Origin: Thiobacillus sp. 65-1059
GTDB taxonomy: Bacteria > Pseudomonadota > Gammaproteobacteria > Burkholderiales > Thiobacillaceae
Assembly (NCBI GenBank): GCA_001897675.1
Contig: MKUE01000123.1
Coordinates: forward strand, 1-64,000
Length of the DNA: 64,000 nt
Direction of reading: 5' to 3'
Position 1 is the first letter of the stretch. Every line of letters begins with the position of its first letter. Below the pieces are notes generated by a model. It was not told the origin of the DNA and did not search any database. It saw only the letters and a list, made by a program, of their open reading frames with translations. The translations under genes and the position numbers were made by a program. Below, one piece after another: positions 34,762 through 43,129 of the stretch.

Positions 34762-35400
34762 TCAGGAAACCGGGCTGGCCTCGTTCGCCGCCTGCGTTTC
34801 CATGCGCATCCATACCTGCACCAGCTCGGGCAGGGAATTCACACGCATCTTGAACATGACGTTGGCGCGGTGCACCTCGATGGTCTTCGGGCTCAGACCC
34901 AGCTTGATGGCAATCACCTTGTTGGCCTTGCCGGCCACCACGTGCGCGGCGACTTCCCGCTCGCGCGGCGTCAATTGCCGGTAGTTGGCCTGGATCCGGG
35001 CCAGCTCCCCGTGGCTGTGGCGGCGTTGCCGGCACAGTTCCAGGGCCAGCTGGATGCGGTCCAGCAAGGCCTGGTCGTTGTACGGCTTCTGCAGGAAATC
35101 GATGGCGCCGGCTTTCATCGCACGCACCGCCATGGGCACGTCGCCGTGGCCGGTGACGATGATGACCGGCAGGCACCAGTCGCGCTCCAGCAGGTGGCTC
35201 TGCAACTCCAGGCCGCTCATCCCGGGTATGCGCACATCCAGCACCAGGCAGCCAGGGGAGGCGCCGTCGTAGACATTGAGAAATTCGCGCGCCGAGGAAT
35301 AGCCGCACACCCGATGGCCGACCGACTCCAGCAGCCAGTGCAGCGATTCGCGCGCGGCCTGATCGTCGTCGACCACGAAAACGGTTTGCTGTTCAGCCAT
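34762..35400 (-). CDS. LuxR-family (FixJ-type) response regulator
   Basis: This 212-residue regulator has an acidic pocket VVDDD, phospho-Asp55 in LVLDVRIPG, Lys in LQKPYND and a LuxR HTH (LTPREREVAAHVV, GLSPKTIEVHRANVM). It overlaps the kinase gene by 8 bp. It is clearly a paralogue of the regulator at 26001 and probably acts on osmC-lpd-gcvH-rhodanese. Confidence 0.93.
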   Translation of the reverse strand: MAEQQTVFVVDDDQAARESLHWLLESVGHRVCGYSSAREFLNVYDGASPGCLVLDVRIPGMSGLELQSHLLERDWCLPVIIVTGHGDVPMAVRAMKAGAIDFLQKPYNDQALLDRIQLALELCRQRRHSHGELARIQANYRQLTPREREVAAHVVAGKANKVIAIKLGLSPKTIEVHRANVMFKMRVNSLPELVQVWMRMETQAANEASPVS

Positions 35401-36670
35401 CTATTTCCTCCTCGGTAGCCAGACACAGGGTGAAGCGGAACGTGAGGCCGTCGCCGTTCGGGTTGGGCAAGGGAATCAGGGCGCCGCCATGGGCCTCGAC
35501 GATGGAGCGGCAGATCGGCAGGCCCATGCCCATGCCAGCCGACTTGGTGGTGAAGAACGGCTCGAAAATCCGGTTCTGCATTTCGCGCGGCAGCCCGGAG
35601 CCGGTATCGCGCACCTCCACCACCGCCTTCCCCTCCGCCACGCAGGTGCGCAGCGTGAGATAGCGTCGTCCGGGCGGCACCTCGCCCATCGCCTCGACCG
35701 CGTTGCGCACCAGATTGAGCACGACCTGCTCGATCTGGATGGCGTGGCCCAGCACATGCGGCATGCCGGGTGCCAGATTCAGCCTGACGTCGACCTGGTG
35801 CAGGTTCACTTCCGGCCCGGCAATCAGCATGGCTTCGCGCACGATGGCATGCAGATCCTGCGGCTGGCGAGGGCTGTCCTCCTTGTTCACGAAACGGCGC
35901 AGGCTGCTGATAATGCCGCCGGCGCGCTCGGCCTGCTGGCAGACCTGCTCGATGGCCTGGGTCAGGTCCTCCACCGTGCCGCCGCCGGAACGGATGCGCC
36001 GCAGGCAGCCGCGCGAGTAGTTGGCAATGGCGGCAAGCGGCTGGTTCAGCTCATGCGCCAGGCCGGAAGCCATCTCGCCCATCGTGTTGACGCGCGCCGC
36101 ATGGGCCAGCTCGCGGTAATGCAGGCGCACCTCGTCCTCGGCGTGCTTGCGCGCGGTGATGTCGCGCGTGATGCCAAGCAGCGCGATCACGTTGCCGCGG
36201 CCGTCGCGCAGCGGCACGGCGTGGGTTTCCATCCAGCGCCGGCGGCCTTTCAGGCTGACGATCTGGAATTCCATGACGCCGGATTCGCCGGCAAATATCC
36301 GTTCGGTGAGCGTGCGGTATTCGTCGCGGAATTCCGGCGCGACCATGTCGTAGACCGAGGTGCCGATGATGTCGCCCGGCTGGCCGGCTTCGAGCAGCGC
36401 CAGTCCGGCCGGATTCATTTCCAGCAGGATGCCGTCGAGGGTTTGCAGCTTCACGCATTCCGGCTCCGAAGCGATGATCTGGCGCAGCCGGTTTTCGTTT
36501 TCCGCCAGCTTTTCCTCGGCTCGGCAGCGTTCGCCGATTTCGTTTTCCAGCACCCGCTTGGAATGGCGCAAGCGCAGGTTGAGGCGGGTAACGTACAGTA
36601 CCAGGCCCGCCATCAGGGCGAGAACGGTCGATAGCAGTGCCCAGGCAAACGGATTAGCGGGGTAATCCAA
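35393..36670 (-). CDS. PAS-domain sensor histidine kinase (FixL-like)
   Basis: This 425-residue kinase has one N-terminal membrane helix (about residues 8-28), a short coiled coil, one PAS domain (about 60-175), HisKA with phospho-His206 (GLAHELNQPLA) and HATPase (LNLVRNAVEAM, MGMGLPICRSIVEAHGG). There is no sizeable periplasmic domain, so the signal is probably cytoplasmic or redox. Transcription is predicted from the sigma-54 promoter at 36755-36770. Confidence 0.92.
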   Translation of the reverse strand: MDYPANPFAWALLSTVLALMAGLVLYVTRLNLRLRHSKRVLENEIGERCRAEEKLAENENRLRQIIASEPECVKLQTLDGILLEMNPAGLALLEAGQPGDIIGTSVYDMVAPEFRDEYRTLTERIFAGESGVMEFQIVSLKGRRRWMETHAVPLRDGRGNVIALLGITRDITARKHAEDEVRLHYRELAHAARVNTMGEMASGLAHELNQPLAAIANYSRGCLRRIRSGGGTVEDLTQAIEQVCQQAERAGGIISSLRRFVNKEDSPRQPQDLHAIVREAMLIAGPEVNLHQVDVRLNLAPGMPHVLGHAIQIEQVVLNLVRNAVEAMGEVPPGRRYLTLRTCVAEGKAVVEVRDTGSGLPREMQNRIFEPFFTTKSAGMGMGLPICRSIVEAHGGALIPLPNPNGDGLTFRFTLCLATEEEIDG

Positions 36671-36754
36671 ATGAATCGCTCCGGTCGGATCGGGTCATTC
36701 CGGAGCTGTCTGGCCTGAAGCTGCCGGCAGCTATCCGGACGAATAACCTCCCCA

Positions 36755-36770
36755 AGCAACAATCGAACCA
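36755..36770 (-). promoter_or_regulatory. Sigma-54 promoter of the second sensor-kinase operon
   Basis: On the minus strand TGGTTCGATTGTTGCT has GG-N10-GC spacing; the -24 element is weaker (TGGTTCG). It lies 85 bp upstream of the kinase ATG. The palindrome 36859-36873 stands 89 bp upstream. The region 36671-37041 contains only these sites. Confidence 0.68.
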
Positions 36771-36858
36771 ATTCGCATGGCATGCCGCAAAGGCCGGCCG
36801 GCACTGGGTTCCGGCTCGGCTGGCGGGCGCAACCTGTCCCGCGCCCAGGACAGCGCGA

Positions 36859-36873
36859 ATGACACTCTGTCAT
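36859..36873. promoter_or_regulatory. Palindromic enhancer site ATGACA-CTC-TGTCAT
   Basis: A perfect dyad with the same core as the sites at 16811 and 44511, but with A and T at the outer pair. It is between the kinase gene and ompW. Confidence 0.7.
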
Positions 36874-37041
36874 GCAGCCACGGCTCCCCGCCGTCAGTCC
36901 CCAGGGCAAGCGGACCGCCGGCTGGGCGCTGGCATCCGCCGGAATCAGTGGCCGCGGCTTGAGCGGAGCGTTTCCCCTGCGCCGCTTCGGGGATCGGTTG
37001 CGCGCGCACCCGCCGTCCCCTCCGGTGCGGGCGCGGACGTC

Positions 37042-37641
37042 TCAGAAATGCCGCCCGACCGCCAGGCCGATCAGCAGCGGATCGAGCTTGAGGGTCTCGA
37101 TCTTGGCGCCGCCGCCGCCCGGCCGCACATCGGTTTCCAGGTAAAACTTCTTCACATCGAAATTGATGAAATAGTCCTTGTTGACGGCGTAATCGAACCC
37201 GGCCTGCAGTACCGCTCCGGTATCCGCGGGAAACCCGCGCAAGCCGTCGAACACCGGCCCGCTCTTGTCGAAGAACACGGTGTGGTGGATGCCGGCGCCG
37301 ACATAGGGGCTGAAATCCGACTTCGGCATGAAATGGTATTGCAGCATCAGGTGGAACGGCGCCATGCTTGCCTTGCCCAGCGTCGCACCGCCGGCGCTGA
37401 AGGTGTGGCGCGTGATCCCGGCGGCCGTGTTCAGCGCCAGGTTTTCGTTCAGGTAATAGGTCAGGTTCAGGATCGGCTTGGTCTCGTTGGTGGCATCCGC
37501 CCCGACCACAGGCGATTCGATGTCGGGACGGATGTTGACCAGACCAAGGCTCACATCGAGCCGGTTGCCGGCATGCGCCAGCGTGGCGAACGCCGCCAGC
37601 AGCACACCCGTCAGCGTAGCGCGGGGAAAATATTTGTTCAT
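37042..37641 (-). CDS. OmpW-family outer-membrane protein
   Basis: This 199-residue protein has a signal peptide (residues 1-24, ending LAHA) and an eight-stranded beta-barrel pattern ending in Phe (VGRHF). LDVSLGLVNIRPD, PILNLTYYLNENLALN and SPYVGAGIHHTVFF are typical of OmpW/AlkL. AlkL-type members help hydrophobic substrates cross the outer membrane, so it could serve the AlkB-like system, though it is 9 kb away. Confidence 0.88.
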   Translation of the reverse strand: MNKYFPRATLTGVLLAAFATLAHAGNRLDVSLGLVNIRPDIESPVVGADATNETKPILNLTYYLNENLALNTAAGITRHTFSAGGATLGKASMAPFHLMLQYHFMPKSDFSPYVGAGIHHTVFFDKSGPVFDGLRGFPADTGAVLQAGFDYAVNKDYFINFDVKKFYLETDVRPGGGGAKIETLKLDPLLIGLAVGRHF

Positions 37642-37731
37642 TGCGTCTCCTTATGGTTTGCGGCCCCGCGCGTCGCGCGAGGGGCCAGGCATCCATTACA
37701 GGGGCACGCCGGAGCGCCGTAAATTGGCATC

Positions 37732-37753
37732 AATACTGCGTCAATACAGTATT
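37732..37753. promoter_or_regulatory. Inverted repeat upstream of ompW
   Basis: AATACTG (37732-37738) pairs with CAGTATT (37747-37753) with an 8-bp centre, in an AT-rich patch unusual for this genome, about 90-110 bp before the ompW ATG. The gap 37642-37941 between ompW and the PCu(A)C gene otherwise has nothing recognisable. Confidence 0.42.
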
Positions 37754-37941
37754 ACTACTTAGTCGGCACAGGCATGCCCCGGGGGTGCTGCCGAAGCGGA
37801 AGCGGCGGCCAGCTCAAGCGATGGCTGCGCGCTGCGCAAAGGGAATTCCCATGGCCTGCGGAGGATTTGCTGCGTTGGGGGCGTTGCCGGGCCCGGGGAA
37901 GCGCCGATGAGCGGCGCCGGCGCAACGCGCTCTACGCGGCC

Positions 37942-38376
37942 TCAGTCGCGCGGCGCCGGCACGGTCAGTGTGATCCCGATCGTGCTCCGCTTGCCGGCGC
38001 CATCGCGCACGGTCAGCGTCATCGGCACGCTGTCGCCGCCGCCGAGCGGTGCTTTCAGCCCGATCAGCATGGCGTGCAGGCCGCCGGGTTGCAGGCTGAC
38101 GGTCTTGCCCCGGGGCAGCCTGATCGATTCCAGTTCGCGCATTTCCATGCGCTCGCCGTCCATGCGCATGAAATGCAGTTCGACCGATGCCGCCGCCGGC
38201 GTGGCGCCCGCCACCAGTTCCAGGTCGCGCTCGGCGGTGATGTCCATGAATGCGCCGGCCACCCGCTGGCCCGGCACCGTGGGGCGCGCCCAGGCGTTCT
38301 CGATCCTGACATCGGCAGCCTGCGCCGGGCCGGCGAACATCAGGACGGCGAGCAGCGGAAGGACATAAACACGCAT
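37942..38376 (-). CDS. Periplasmic copper chaperone PCu(A)C
   Basis: This 144-residue protein has a signal peptide (residues 1-20, ending AQA) and the Met/His copper site: HFMRMDGERMEM and, later, GGLHAMLIGL. It delivers copper to periplasmic copper sites; MtoX and cytochrome oxidase are candidates. It begins 28 bp after the folP stop and may be at the end of the fhc operon. Confidence 0.9.
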   Translation of the reverse strand: MRVYVLPLLAVLMFAGPAQAADVRIENAWARPTVPGQRVAGAFMDITAERDLELVAGATPAAASVELHFMRMDGERMEMRELESIRLPRGKTVSLQPGGLHAMLIGLKAPLGGGDSVPMTLTVRDGAGKRSTIGITLTVPAPRD

Positions 38377-38404
38377 GGCAAAAACTCCTTGTCGGACCGA
38401 AGCC

Positions 38405-39226
38405 TCAGTTCCCGCTGCCCAAGGCCTGCCAGACCTTCAGCGCATCCACCGTGGACGCGACATCATGCACGCGCACGATCGCGGCGCCGCGCATCGCGGC
38501 GAGCAGCGCCGCCGTGACGCTGGCGCTCGCTCGCTGCTCCAGCGTCCGGCCCGCAAGCGCGCCGAACAGCGATTTGCGCGACACCCCGACCAGCGTCGGC
38601 GCATCGCGCGTGAAGCGGCGCAGTTCGCGAAACAGCGCGATGTTGTGCGCCGGCGTCTTGCCGAAGCCGAAACCCGGATCCAGCACCAGGCGCTCGCGCG
38701 CGATACCGGCCTGGCGTGCCGCCTCGAAACGGGCGCGCAGATAGTCCGCCACTTCTTGCGTCACGTCGCCGTACGCCGGCGCCTGTTGCATGGTTTGCGG
38801 CGTGCCCTGCATGTGCATCAGGCAGACGCCGCAATCGGAATCCGCCACCGCTTGCAGCGCGCCCGGCGCACGCAGGGCATTGACGTCGTTGATCATGTCC
38901 GCGCCGGCGGCCAGCGCGGCCGCCATCACCTCGGTCTTCATGGTGTCCACCGACAGCGCCGCACCGCACGCCGCGAGGCCGGCGACGACCGGCAGCACGC
39001 GCTGCAATTCCATCCCCGCATCGACCGGCATGGCGCCGGGGCGCGTCGATTCGCCGCCGATGTCGAGGATGTCGGCGCCCTCCTCGCGCAGCCTCAGGCC
39101 GTGCTCGATGGCGCGCCCGGCATCGGCGTAGCGGCCGCCGTCGGAAAACGAATCCGGCGTCACGTTGACGATGCCCATGACCAGTGGACGCTCCAGGTCG
39201 AAACGATAGCGGCCGCATTGCAGCAT
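38405..39226 (-). CDS. folP: Dihydropteroate synthase
   Basis: This 273-residue canonical FolP has GIVNVTPDSFSDGG, DIGGESTRPGA, ADMINDVNAL, LDPGFGFGKT and LVGVSRKSLF. It joins p-aminobenzoate to the pterin in folate synthesis. It is 3 bp from the phosphatase gene in the fhc operon. It is distinct from the DHPS-like protein at 62101. Confidence 0.94.
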   Translation of the reverse strand: MLQCGRYRFDLERPLVMGIVNVTPDSFSDGGRYADAGRAIEHGLRLREEGADILDIGGESTRPGAMPVDAGMELQRVLPVVAGLAACGAALSVDTMKTEVMAAALAAGADMINDVNALRAPGALQAVADSDCGVCLMHMQGTPQTMQQAPAYGDVTQEVADYLRARFEAARQAGIARERLVLDPGFGFGKTPAHNIALFRELRRFTRDAPTLVGVSRKSLFGALAGRTLEQRASASVTAALLAAMRGAAIVRVHDVASTVDALKVWQALGSGN

Positions 39227-39229
39227 GGT

Positions 39230-39769
39230 TCAGCCTGCCCCGAATTCGAGGGTTTCGCAGTTGCCGATCCAGACCTGCCACATGCGCGCCGGGTCCAGGT
39301 TCTGAAAATGCCCGGCCACGGCCTGCAGCACCTCGTGATGCGTCACCACCAGCACGGCGGGTTCGTCGACGCCGCGCAGCTCGGCCAGAAAGTCGTGCAC
39401 GCGCACCGCCATTTCGCGATAGGACTCGCCATCGGGCGCCTTCCACGCGAAAGGGTCGGGGGCGCCGTGCATGGCATTGAGGTACTGCGTCACCGGCAGC
39501 CCCTCGAAGCCGGTATTGCGGTCGTCGAGCCGGGCGTCGACATGGATCTCGGCGCAATGGCATGCGTTGACGATGGCCGCGGTTTCCTGCGCGCGGCGCA
39601 GGCGCGAGACGTAGACGCGGCGGATCGGCAGACCGCGCAGACGCTCGGCAGCGGCCTGCGCCTGCAGCCGCCCGGCCGGCGTCAGCGCCACCGGCACGCC
39701 GGGATCGGCGTTGCACAGGCCGCGCAGGTTGTACTCGGATTCGCCGTGGCGCAGGAACACCAGTTTCAT
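39230..39769 (-). CDS. Histidine phosphatase family protein
   Basis: This 179-residue phosphoglycerate-mutase-like phosphatase has the catalytic LVFLRHGESEYN at the N-terminus, SRLRRAQETA, and the second His in VVTHHEVLQ. Its start overlaps the fhcC stop by four bases. The substrate is unknown; a phosphorylated pterin or methylofuran intermediate is possible by context. Confidence 0.87.
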   Translation of the reverse strand: MKLVFLRHGESEYNLRGLCNADPGVPVALTPAGRLQAQAAAERLRGLPIRRVYVSRLRRAQETAAIVNACHCAEIHVDARLDDRNTGFEGLPVTQYLNAMHGAPDPFAWKAPDGESYREMAVRVHDFLAELRGVDEPAVLVVTHHEVLQAVAGHFQNLDPARMWQVWIGNCETLEFGAG

Positions 39770-40575
39770 GCCGGCACCAGGATTTCCCCCTTGCCGCCGC
39801 AGGCAAGGTCGCCCATGTGGCGGCGCGCGCGCGGCGAGTCCGGCACCACGCCGGGCAGGATGGCTTCGGCGTGGCGGCGCAGCAGGCCGAGCCAGGACAG
39901 ATCCGCCACGCCGGCATCGTTGTAGGTGGCCGGCATGGTTGCCGGCGCCCGGCCGAGGATCAGGCTGCCCCGCCGCAGGCCGGGGCCGGGCGCGCCGGCG
40001 CACCCTCCGGCGACCACCAGGGTGCCGGCCAGCAAGCGCGCACCGCAGGCTGCGCCTGCCTTGCCGCGCACCAGGATCAGGCCGCGCCGCATGCGGTCGC
40101 CGAGGCGATCGCCGGCATCGCCCGCCACCGCGACGACGCCGCCGCCCATGCCGGCACGGTCGCCGATCAACGCGGCGCCGAGCCAGTCGCCGGCATTGCC
40201 GGCGATGCGCAGCAGGCCGCCCTGCATGCCGTTGGCGGCGCAATCGCCGGCGTCGCCTTCGATGAGCAGTTCGCCGCCGCGCAGACCCTGGCCGGCATAG
40301 TGCCCGGCCGGGCCCTCGACGCGCAGCGTGCCGGCCGTCATGCCCTTGCCGAGGCAATCGAGACGGCCGCTGCCGGCACGAATCAACAGCGCGGCGCCGG
40401 CCTCGCCCGGCGTCACCGCGAACAGATCGCCCAGCGCCACGGGATTACCGTCCAGCCGCACGGTTTGCGCGGCGATGTCGCCGGCGGTGCGGCCGCCCAG
40501 GGTTTCGGGCAGCACGCCGCTCATGTCGATGCGGCCGGCCGGGGCGGCACGCAAAGTCAGTGTCATGGCGCTCAT
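39766..40575 (-). CDS. fhcC: Formyltransferase/hydrolase complex, subunit C
   Basis: This 269-residue protein is homologous to formylmethanofuran dehydrogenase subunit C. It is a beta-helix built of glycine-rich repeats (GGRLDCLG-, GMQGGLLRIAGNAGDW-, GMGGGVVAVAGDAG-like). It is a structural subunit of the Fhc complex that turns formyl-H4MPT into formate. Start ATG 40575 overlaps fhcD by four bases. Confidence 0.92.
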   Translation of the reverse strand: MSAMTLTLRAAPAGRIDMSGVLPETLGGRTAGDIAAQTVRLDGNPVALGDLFAVTPGEAGAALLIRAGSGRLDCLGKGMTAGTLRVEGPAGHYAGQGLRGGELLIEGDAGDCAANGMQGGLLRIAGNAGDWLGAALIGDRAGMGGGVVAVAGDAGDRLGDRMRRGLILVRGKAGAACGARLLAGTLVVAGGCAGAPGPGLRRGSLILGRAPATMPATYNDAGVADLSWLGLLRRHAEAILPGVVPDSPRARRHMGDLACGGKGEILVPA

Positions 40576-41468
40576 GCCAGGATCTCCCGCAGACGATAGT
40601 GGAACTGTCCCAATTTGCCGCCGTAGTTGCCGGCCGACAGGCGCACGATGCCGCCCGCCGCGCCGATCGCGCACACCGCGTCGAGGCCGGCCTTCATGGC
40701 CACGCGCATGTCGGCGTCGCTGACCGCGTCGATGACGATCTCCAGCACCGCTTCCACGTCGGCGCCCAGTTCCGATCGGGCCACGCCGCGCAAGGTCGGA
40801 CAGAAGGCATCGTTGGTGGACGCCGGCAGCGTCTTGTACTTGGAGCCGATCTTGGAACCGGATCGCACCACGCCGCCGGGGAAAGGCGCGATCGCGCCGG
40901 GCACCTGGGCGATCGCCGCCGCCGCCGCCTCGCAGGCGGCGAGCGCCTGGGCGCGGGAACGGGCGAGAATCAGGAAGTTGCCGCCGCCGACGGAACGCAA
41001 CAGGCCGGTGGATTCCTCGGCCAGGAATTCGCCGTCCATCACCGGAATGCGCCAGTAGCGCCGGCCGCCGATCAGCTTGGACATCTGCCAGCCGTCGCCG
41101 AAATAGCGCAGGTTCTTGCCCAGCGGCAATGGCTCCTCGCCCTCGCAACCGGCGAACACGGCGGTGGTGGGGCAGGTCAGCACGCACTGGCCGACGCGGC
41201 GTTCCAACTGCTTGGCCAGTTCCTTGGTGGAGACCGCGAACAGCAGGCCAGCCACGCCGGGGCGGCCGTCCGGCGTGTCTGTCGGAGACAGTTCGCACTC
41301 GATGGCCGCTTCGCAACCGCAGGCGATCACCGAGGTGGCGAAGCCGAAGGCGGCGTTGGCCGCATGCCTTGCCCAGGTCAGGCTGTCCGCGGTGATGACG
41401 ATGCGGGTGGCCTTCATGCCGAAGGCTTCCGCATAGGTGTCGTCGATGAATACGCCGTTGATGATCAC
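40572..41468 (-). CDS. fhcD: Formylmethanofuran:H4MPT formyltransferase (Fhc subunit D)
   Basis: This 298-residue Ftr-family enzyme moves the formyl group from H4MPT to methylofuran. It shows NGVFIDDTYAEAFGMKATR, FATSVIACGCEA, CPTTAVFAG and GSKYKTLPASTND. The start is GTG 41468 with GGGAG upstream. It overlaps fhcA and fhcC by four bases each. Confidence 0.94.
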   Translation of the reverse strand: MIINGVFIDDTYAEAFGMKATRIVITADSLTWARHAANAAFGFATSVIACGCEAAIECELSPTDTPDGRPGVAGLLFAVSTKELAKQLERRVGQCVLTCPTTAVFAGCEGEEPLPLGKNLRYFGDGWQMSKLIGGRRYWRIPVMDGEFLAEESTGLLRSVGGGNFLILARSRAQALAACEAAAAAIAQVPGAIAPFPGGVVRSGSKIGSKYKTLPASTNDAFCPTLRGVARSELGADVEAVLEIVIDAVSDADMRVAMKAGLDAVCAIGAAGGIVRLSAGNYGGKLGQFHYRLREILA

Positions 41469-43129
41469 GCCGCTCTCCCTTTGCACGCATGGGGGATCAG
41501 CTTGCTGGCGCCGCAGGCGCAGATCTCGTCGTCGCTTACCCGGATGTGCTCCATCTTCACCGTCATGTAGCGGTCGAAATAATCCTTCAAGGGTTTCTCG
41601 ATGCCCTTGTCGTACTCCGGCTTCACCGCGTGCAGGGCGCCGTTGACCGCCTTCACCACCCGGCCGTCGCGCACGACGAGCTGGCCGTCCTTGAACACGT
41701 ACTCGGGCTTTTCGAACATCGCCTCGCGGTCGGCGTCGTCGCGGTACACCACGATGTCCGCCGCCGCGCCTGCGCCCAGGTGGCCGCGGTCGGAAAGGCC
41801 GAGGGAACGGGCCGGCGCGGCGCGGGTCATGACGGCGATCTCGTACAGACTGTATTCCCGCTCCAGGCTGCGCAGCTGGCTGTGGGCCGCCGCCTCGGCA
41901 TTGATCTCGTCCAGTTTCGCGTTGCGGAACCCCCGGTCCATCAGCAGCCGGATCAGGTGGGGATAGCTGGTGAAAGGTGCGCCGTTGGGATGGTCGGTGG
42001 TCAGGAAAATGCGCCAGGGGTCGCTGACCCGCAGGAACAGTTCCAGGCCGATGGCCCATTGCAGCGCGTTGACGAAGTTCCTGTCCTTGTACTTGAACGG
42101 CACCACGCCGCAGCCGGCATCGCACTCGATGTCCATGACCACCCACTTGTCCGGGCTGGCGTGACGGCGATTGCGGTGCTGGCTCATGTTGTCGCCGGAG
42201 GCGGTGACGGTCTGGCCGAACAGGATCTGGCCGACGTCGGCCGACACATTGCGCATGCGGTTGATGGCATCGGCGATGCGTTCCGCCTCCGAGGAAAACC
42301 CGCGCTCGCCTTCCGTGCCGTAGCTGTGGAACTGGATGTGGGTCAGGTGGATGGGCAGGCCTTCCGCCGCTGCCATGGTGGCGAGCGTGGTGTCGGCGTT
42401 GCCGGGAATGCCCAGGTTGCTGGCGTGCACGTGCAGCGGGTGCGCCACGCCCAGCTCGTGCACGGCCCGGGCCAGGGCACGGATCACCTGGCGCGGGGTG
42501 ACGCCGTAATGCGGGTGCGCCTCGTCCAGGTCCAGGTTGCGGGCGTTGAACTTGAAAGCGGAGATGCCGCCCGGATTCACCACCTTGATCGCCATGGCCT
42601 GGCTGGCATCCAGCGTCCAGCCGACGTAGTCGTTGATCAAGCGCTGGTCGCTGCCGGAAGCCAGCAGGCGCAGGAAGAAGTCGTCGCTGCCGAGCATGGC
42701 GTAGGCGCCCTTGTCCACCATCGGGATATCGCCCATTTCCAGATGGGCGTGACGCGCGTTGGTGGGCAGCATGGCCGGCTCGAAGCAGGCGGTATAGCCC
42801 ATCTCGGCGTAGCGGTAGCCGGTGGTCCAGGTGGACGGCGCGGCGTGGCCGCAGCCGGCGTGCATCCCGCCCGCCGCCGGCACCGGATCGGCGCGGTGGT
42901 CCTCCGGCAGCAGGGCGCGGGCGATGTTCATCTTGCCGCCGCCGATATGGGTGTGCAGGTCGATGGCACCGGCCATCACGACCCGTCCGGAAAGGTCGAT
43001 CTCGCTGTCGATCCGGGCCTCCGGGCCGGGCGCGGCAACGATGCGGCCATCCTCCACATAGAGGTCGCGCACCAGGCCGTCGACGCCGTGCTCGGGGTCG
43101 TAGAGGCGGCCGCCTTTAAGTCGCAACAT
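41465..43129 (-). CDS. fhcA: Formyltransferase/hydrolase complex, subunit A
   Basis: This 554-residue amidohydrolase-family subunit should hydrolyse formyl-methylofuran to formate. Metal-binding residues are visible in DLHTHIGGGK near residue 58, then LHVHASNLG, and LTTDHPNGAP. The C-terminal CACGASKLIPHACKG may be structural. It overlaps fhcB by 14 bp and fhcD by four. Confidence 0.94.
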   Translation of the reverse strand: MLRLKGGRLYDPEHGVDGLVRDLYVEDGRIVAAPGPEARIDSEIDLSGRVVMAGAIDLHTHIGGGKMNIARALLPEDHRADPVPAAGGMHAGCGHAAPSTWTTGYRYAEMGYTACFEPAMLPTNARHAHLEMGDIPMVDKGAYAMLGSDDFFLRLLASGSDQRLINDYVGWTLDASQAMAIKVVNPGGISAFKFNARNLDLDEAHPHYGVTPRQVIRALARAVHELGVAHPLHVHASNLGIPGNADTTLATMAAAEGLPIHLTHIQFHSYGTEGERGFSSEAERIADAINRMRNVSADVGQILFGQTVTASGDNMSQHRNRRHASPDKWVVMDIECDAGCGVVPFKYKDRNFVNALQWAIGLELFLRVSDPWRIFLTTDHPNGAPFTSYPHLIRLLMDRGFRNAKLDEINAEAAAHSQLRSLEREYSLYEIAVMTRAAPARSLGLSDRGHLGAGAAADIVVYRDDADREAMFEKPEYVFKDGQLVVRDGRVVKAVNGALHAVKPEYDKGIEKPLKDYFDRYMTVKMEHIRVSDDEICACGASKLIPHACKGRAA

